DNA of 10,507 nucleotides, from positions 1 to 10,507 of the forward strand of contig CAKRKK010000071.1 of the NCBI GenBank assembly GCA_934358235.1. The letters run 5' to 3'. Positions 7,671-10,507 of the stretch are shown here, piece by piece; the first letter of the stretch is position 1; each line of letters begins with the position of its first letter. A program made the translations under genes and the position numbers. This DNA comes from an uncultured Lachnospira sp. GTDB taxonomy: Bacteria; Bacillota; Clostridia; Lachnospirales; Lachnospiraceae. Under the pieces are notes generated by a model that did no database searches, was not told the DNA's origin, and saw nothing but the letters and a program-made list of their open reading frames with translations.

Positions 7671-7687
7671 ATATATCGTGATATTAT
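7659..7687 (+). promoter_or_regulatory. Sigma-A-type promoter of the ylxM-ffh-rpsP-khpA operon
   Basis: A perfect TTGACA (7659-7664), a 17-bp spacer and TATTAT (7682-7687, one mismatch) give a near-ideal housekeeping promoter. Transcription would start near 7694, leaving a leader of about 40 bases before the ylxM GTG. The DNA upstream of the -35 box is A/T-rich and could act as an UP element. The -35 box lies inside the 3' arm of the ilvA terminator. Confidence 0.8.
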
Positions 7688-7733
7688 ACTCAAGGCTTAA
7701 AATATTTATAAACAAAGAAAGTTAAGGTGCATT

Positions 7734-8078
7734 GTGGAACGTATTGTAGAACAGACATTGTTATATGATTTTTATGGCGAATTACTTAATGAACATCAGC
7801 GGGGTGTTTATGAGGATGCCGTGTTCAATGATTTATCCTTAAGTGAAATAGCTGATGAATATGGAATATCCAGACAAGGAGTACATGATCTTATAAAAAG
7901 GGTATCAAACACACTTGAAGGATATGAGTCAAAGCTTCATCTTGTTGAGAAGTTTATGGATACTAAAGCTAAGATTACAAGAATAGATGAGCTTGTTGAT
8001 TCGTATATAATGGATGGGAATATGGAATATATCCATGAGATTAAGAAGCTCTCTAAAGAAATTATCGAAGATTATTAA
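7734..8078 (+). CDS. ylxM: YlxM family DNA-binding protein (SRP operon HTH protein)
   Basis: This 114-residue protein belongs to the YlxM/UPF0122 family of small helix-turn-helix proteins, normally encoded directly before ffh. The family is linked to the SRP pathway by this conserved position; in streptococci it has been reported to interact with SRP components. The HTH is visible at about residues 34-57 ([20 protein letters not shown]), resembling sigma-factor region 4, followed by a charged helical tail. The start codon is GTG at 7734, supported by AAGGTG (7724-7729) at 4 bases and by the family N-terminus (Leu-Tyr-Asp-Phe-Tyr-Gly). It is the first gene behind a strong promoter, and ffh follows after 20 bp. 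Whether it binds DNA or RNA cannot be told from the sequence. Confidence 0.92.
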   Translation: MERIVEQTLLYDFYGELLNEHQRGVYEDAVFNDLSLSEIADEYGISRQGVHDLIKRVSNTLEGYESKLHLVEKFMDTKAKITRIDELVDSYIMDGNMEYIHEIKKLSKEIIEDY

Positions 8079-8098
8079 TCATACATTGGAGGTCATAT

Positions 8099-9454
8099 AT
8101 GGCATTTGACAGTCTTTCAGATAAACTTCAGAATATATTTAAGAATCTTCGAGGTAAAGGCCGCCTTTCTGAGGCTGATGTCAAGGCAGCACTTAAAGAA
8201 GTTAAGATGGCATTATTGGAAGCTGATGTTAACTTCAAGGTTGTTAAGAATTTCATTAAATCAGTAGAAGAACGAGCTATTGGTCAGGACGTTATGTCAA
8301 GTCTTACACCTGGTCAGATGGTTATCAAGATTGTTAATGAAGAAATGATTTCTCTTATGGGCTCTGAAACCACGGAGATTAAGTTAAAGTCCGGCAACGA
8401 AATAACAGTTATAATGATGGCTGGTCTTCAGGGTGCTGGTAAAACAACAACAACAGCCAAGCTTGCTGGAAAGTTCAAGGAAAAGGGCAAGAAGCCTTTG
8501 TTAGCAGCCTGTGATGTTTACAGGCCGGCTGCCATTGAGCAGTTGACTATTAATGGTAATAAACAGGGGGTTGAGGTGTTCTCAATGGGAACTGGCCACA
8601 ATCCGGTAGATATTGCCAAAGCAGCTATAAAGCATGCTAAGGATAATAATTTCAATATTGTTATTCTTGATACTGCTGGTCGTCTTCACGTTGATGAGAA
8701 TATGATGGATGAGCTTGTCAATATAAAGAATGAAGTGCAGGTTGACCAGACAATACTTGTAGTCGATTCTATGACAGGTCAGGATGCGGTTAATGTAGCA
8801 GCAGCATTTAACGAAAAGATTGGAATAGATGGTGTTATTCTTACAAAGTTAGATGGTGATACCCGTGGTGGTGCAGCTCTTTCTATAAAGGCTGTTACAG
8901 GAAAGCCTATTCTATATGTCGGTATGGGAGAGAAATTATCTGATCTTGAGCAGTTCTATCCAGATCGTATGGCATCAAGAATTCTTGGAATGGGAGATGT
9001 GCTTACTCTTATAGAGAAGGCAGAAGCCCAGATTGATGCAGATAAAGCGAAGGAAATGGAAGCAAAGCTTAAGAAGGCTGAGTTTGATTTCGATGATTTC
9101 CTTGAATATATGGGACAGATAAAGAATATGGGAGGCATTGGTTCAATTATGAGCATGCTGCCTGGTATGGGGCTTGGCGGCAACATGAAGAATATTCAGA
9201 TGCCTGACGAGGGTGAAGCAGAAGCAAGCCTTAAGAGAACTGAAGCTATCATACAATCTATGACAGCTAAGGAAAGAAAGAATCCTGATATTATTAATCC
9301 ATCAAGAAAGAACAGGATTGCAAGAGGTGCTGGTGTTAATATCAGCGAAGTGAACAGGCTTATCAAACAGTTTGAACAGATGAAGAAGCTGATGAAACAG
9401 ATGCCTGGTATGATGAAAGGTGCTAAAAAGGGACGATTTAAGTTACCTTTTTAA
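8099..9454 (+). CDS. ffh: Signal recognition particle protein Ffh (SRP54)
   Basis: Ffh is the protein of the SRP. It binds signal sequences and the SRP RNA at the ribosome, then docks with FtsY. The 451 residues have three parts. The N domain covers about 1-90. The GTPase G domain has G1 GLQGAGKT (109-116), DTAGR (191-195) and TKLDGD (249-254). The methionine-rich M domain (about 325-451) has the finger-loop stretch MGGIGSIMSMLPGMG, the SRP-RNA-binding helix SRKNRIARGAG (402-412) and a Met-rich tail. The length is typical. A strong GGAGG (8088-8092) lies 6 bases before the ATG, and the gene is 20 bp after ylxM and 39 bp before rpsP. The SRP RNA gene is not in the window. Confidence 0.98.
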   Translation: MAFDSLSDKLQNIFKNLRGKGRLSEADVKAALKEVKMALLEADVNFKVVKNFIKSVEERAIGQDVMSSLTPGQMVIKIVNEEMISLMGSETTEIKLKSGNEITVIMMAGLQGAGKTTTTAKLAGKFKEKGKKPLLAACDVYRPAAIEQLTINGNKQGVEVFSMGTGHNPVDIAKAAIKHAKDNNFNIVILDTAGRLHVDENMMDELVNIKNEVQVDQTILVVDSMTGQDAVNVAAAFNEKIGIDGVILTKLDGDTRGGAALSIKAVTGKPILYVGMGEKLSDLEQFYPDRMASRILGMGDVLTLIEKAEAQIDADKAKEMEAKLKKAEFDFDDFLEYMGQIKNMGGIGSIMSMLPGMGLGGNMKNIQMPDEGEAEASLKRTEAIIQSMTAKERKNPDIINPSRKNRIARGAGVNISEVNRLIKQFEQMKKLMKQMPGMMKGAKKGRFKLPF

Positions 9455-9477
9455 CATATATATTATGAATAATTTAC

Positions 9478-9486
9478 AGGAGGTGA
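9478..9486 (+). promoter_or_regulatory. Extended ribosome binding site of rpsP
   Basis: AGGAGGTGA is complementary to the 3' end of 16S rRNA over nine bases and lies 7 bases before the rpsP ATG. It is the strongest Shine-Dalgarno sequence in the window, as expected for a highly expressed ribosomal protein. Confidence 0.85.
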
Positions 9487-9493
9487 AACAGTA

Positions 9494-9739
9494 ATGGCAG
9501 TAAAGATTAGATTAAAGAGATTAGGTGAGAAGAAGTCTCCTTTCTATAGAATTATCGTAGCAGATTCAAGATCTCCAAGAAATGGTAGATTTATTGAAGA
9601 AATCGGTACTTATGATCCTAATTACGATCCATGCAAGCTTAACGTTGATGCAGAACTCGCTAAGAAGTGGTTAGCTAACGGAGCTCAGCCTACAGAAGTA
9701 GTTGGAAAGCTTTTCAAGATGGCAGGTATCGAAAAATAA
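9494..9739 (+). CDS. rpsP: 30S ribosomal protein bS16
   Basis: bS16 is a small-subunit protein that binds 16S rRNA early in assembly. The 81 residues match the family from end to end: the N-terminal [20 protein letters not shown], the conserved [16 protein letters not shown] segment and YDPN near the middle, and the C-terminal helix with LANGAQPTE. It is basic and of usual length. Translation starts behind a nine-base Shine-Dalgarno match. It lies 39 bp after ffh and 21 bp before the KH-protein gene, the conserved ffh-rpsP-khpA order. Confidence 0.98.
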   Translation: MAVKIRLKRLGEKKSPFYRIIVADSRSPRNGRFIEEIGTYDPNYDPCKLNVDAELAKKWLANGAQPTEVVGKLFKMAGIEK

Positions 9740-9760
9740 GACTAGTGGAGGTATTTAGCT

Positions 9761-9991
9761 ATGAAACAGTTAGTGGAAGTTATCGCTAAAGCACTAGTTG
9801 ATAATCCGGATGAGGTTGTAGTAACAGAAACACAGAAAGATAAAGCAATTGTCGTAAATTTAAAGGTTGCTTCATCAGATATTGGTAAGGTGATCGGTAA
9901 ATCCGGAAGAATTGCAAAGTCTATTAGAGCTGTTGTATCTGCAGCTGCATCGAAGACTGATAAAAAGGTCATTGTAGAGATAGACAATTAA
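9761..9991 (+). CDS. khpA: KH-domain RNA-binding protein KhpA
   Basis: KhpA is a 76-residue single-KH-domain protein (formerly YlqC/UPF0109) that binds RNA. In several Gram-positives it works with KhpB (Jag/EloR) to affect cell elongation and gene expression. The KH GXXG loop is GKSG (46-49), inside IGKVIGKSGRIAKSIR, and the whole protein is the domain. GGAGG (9747-9751) lies 9 bases before the ATG. The gene is 21 bp after rpsP, its standard neighbour. It is the last gene of this operon: a hairpin terminator follows 9 bp later, in place of the usual rimM-trmD-rplS. Confidence 0.95.
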   Translation: MKQLVEVIAKALVDNPDEVVVTETQKDKAIVVNLKVASSDIGKVIGKSGRIAKSIRAVVSAAASKTDKKVIVEIDN

Positions 9992-10000
9992 TGCACTGTT

Positions 10001-10039
10001 ATGAGTCATTGTACTTTTTAAGTATGGTGGCTCATTTTT
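10001..10039 (+). terminator. Intrinsic terminator after khpA
   Basis: A 16-bp stem (10001-10016 with 10020-10035, four of the pairs G-U wobbles in RNA) encloses the loop TTT and is followed by T-rich sequence (10035-10039). The wobble pairs favour folding of the + strand transcript over the opposite strand, so it appears specific for the khpA direction. Confidence 0.8.
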
Positions 10040-10049
10040 GTTATATATA

Positions 10050-10078
10050 TTTACAGTAAAACACCAGATGCATATAGC
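10050..10078 (+). promoter_or_regulatory. Weak candidate promoter for the SbcD-like gene
   Basis: TTTACA (10050-10055) and TATAGC (10073-10078) are separated by 17 bp. The -35 box is one mismatch and the -10 box two mismatches from consensus. A promoter is expected here because a terminator precedes and a gene follows, but the AT-rich DNA offers several alternatives. Confidence 0.25.
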
Positions 10079-10092
10079 ATTATATTAATACT

Positions 10093-10115
10093 AGAAAATA
10101 TGTTCGACATATGTT
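10093..10115 (+). promoter_or_regulatory. Repeat/palindrome element, possible operator, before the SbcD-like gene
   Basis: ATATGTT occurs twice as a direct repeat (10098-10104 and 10109-10115) with an 11-bp period, one helical turn. The first copy also forms a perfect inverted repeat, ATATGT-TCG-ACATAT (10098-10112). AGAAA-ATAT-GTTCG (10093-10106) matches the Gram-positive LexA-type pattern CGAAC-N4-GTTCG at 8 of 10 defined positions. It ends 42 bp before the start codon. The repeats are seen directly; operator function is inference. Confidence 0.4.
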
Positions 10116-10157
10116 AATATTATGATGAAATAAGAAGTATAGGAGAATAATATTATT

Positions 10158-10507
10158 ATGAAGCTGATACACTGTGCAGATCTGCATCTGGATTCTGATA
10201 TGACGAGTAATCTTACTAAAGAAAAAGCAAAAGAACGGAGGACAGAGCTGTTAGTGACATTTCAAAGGATGATTACATATGCAAAAGAAAATGATGTACA
10301 TCATATTCTTATATCCGGAGATTTGTATGATAAGAAAAACATATCAGCTACTGCACGCAATGTTTTTTTAACAGCAGTTACTGATAATCCAGATATTATA
10401 TTTTATTATCTTAAGGGAAATCATGATGCTGAAAGTCTGTTTATTGGAATGAATAAGATTCCAGACAATTTAAAGCTGTTTGGTACAGAATGGACGGAAT
10501 ATAAGAT
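10158..10507 (+). CDS. SbcD-like DNA repair exonuclease (metallophosphoesterase), N-terminal part
   Basis: The frame runs off the window after 116 complete codons. The translation begins MKLIHCADLHLD and carries the calcineurin-like metal-binding motifs in order: DLH (D8, H10), GDLYD (54-58, with D55) and GNHD (87-90). This is the pattern of the SbcD/Mre11/YhaO group (COG0420), dimetal nucleases that usually pair with an SbcC/Rad50-like ATPase encoded downstream, here beyond the edge. It is not clear whether this is SbcD itself or a YhaO-type paralogue, so no symbol is given. AGGAG (10141-10145) lies 12 bases before the ATG, longer than ideal. No better in-frame ATG, GTG or TTG lies between, and the N-terminus fits the family. 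It starts a new transcription unit after the khpA terminator. Confidence 0.85.
   Translation, partial: MKLIHCADLHLDSDMTSNLTKEKAKERRTELLVTFQRMITYAKENDVHHILISGDLYDKKNISATARNVFLTAVTDNPDIIFYYLKGNHDAESLFIGMNKIPDNLKLFGTEWTEYK

Noticed and set aside
9992..10157. Small RNA gene in the khpA to SbcD-like gap
   Set aside because: The only strong hairpin is explained as the khpA terminator; no promoter-terminator pair encloses a separate transcript.

Overview
This window carries conserved housekeeping genes, all on the + strand, from a low-GC Gram-positive bacterium. The AT-rich composition, the plsX-acpP-rnc-smc-ftsY order without fabD/fabG between plsX and acpP, and the protein sequences point to Clostridia, most likely Lachnospiraceae. 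This placement comes from pattern recognition, not a database search. I see no mobile element, CRISPR array, tRNA, rRNA or riboswitch. No gene-free gap exceeds about 180 bases.

Layout. (1) 1-845: the C-terminal part of plsX (cut by the window edge) and acpP, for phospholipid and fatty acid synthesis, ending at a GC-rich intrinsic terminator (871-915). (2) 938-6206: rnc (RNase III), smc (chromosome condensin) and ftsY (SRP receptor GTPase), closely spaced and probably cotranscribed. (3) 6207-6382: an AT-rich gap, then ilvA (threonine ammonia-lyase with an ACT domain), whose start lacks a Shine-Dalgarno sequence and lies directly behind a promoter-like element. (4) 7638-7687: a hairpin terminator whose 3' arm contains the -35 box of a strong sigma-A-type promoter. 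(5) 7734-9991: ylxM, ffh, rpsP and khpA, the SRP GTPase operon with ribosomal protein bS16 and a KH RNA-binding protein, closed by a hairpin terminator (10001-10039). (6) 10158-10507: the N-terminal part of an SbcD-like metallophosphoesterase, cut by the window edge. A short repeat array and an imperfect LexA-box-like sequence lie in front of it.

Functionally the window joins membrane lipid supply (PlsX, ACP), RNA processing (RNase III), chromosome organisation (SMC) and co-translational membrane targeting. In the last of these, the two GTPases Ffh and FtsY pair with each other, and YlxM is their customary small partner. ilvA is the metabolic outsider and separates the two SRP GTPase genes. 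The rimM-trmD-rplS genes that commonly follow rpsP-khpA are absent from the visible region, where a terminator and a DNA repair gene appear instead. I found no convincing novel system. The points worth a second look are regulatory: the terminator/promoter overlap, the possibly leaderless ilvA, and the candidate operator before the SbcD-like gene.
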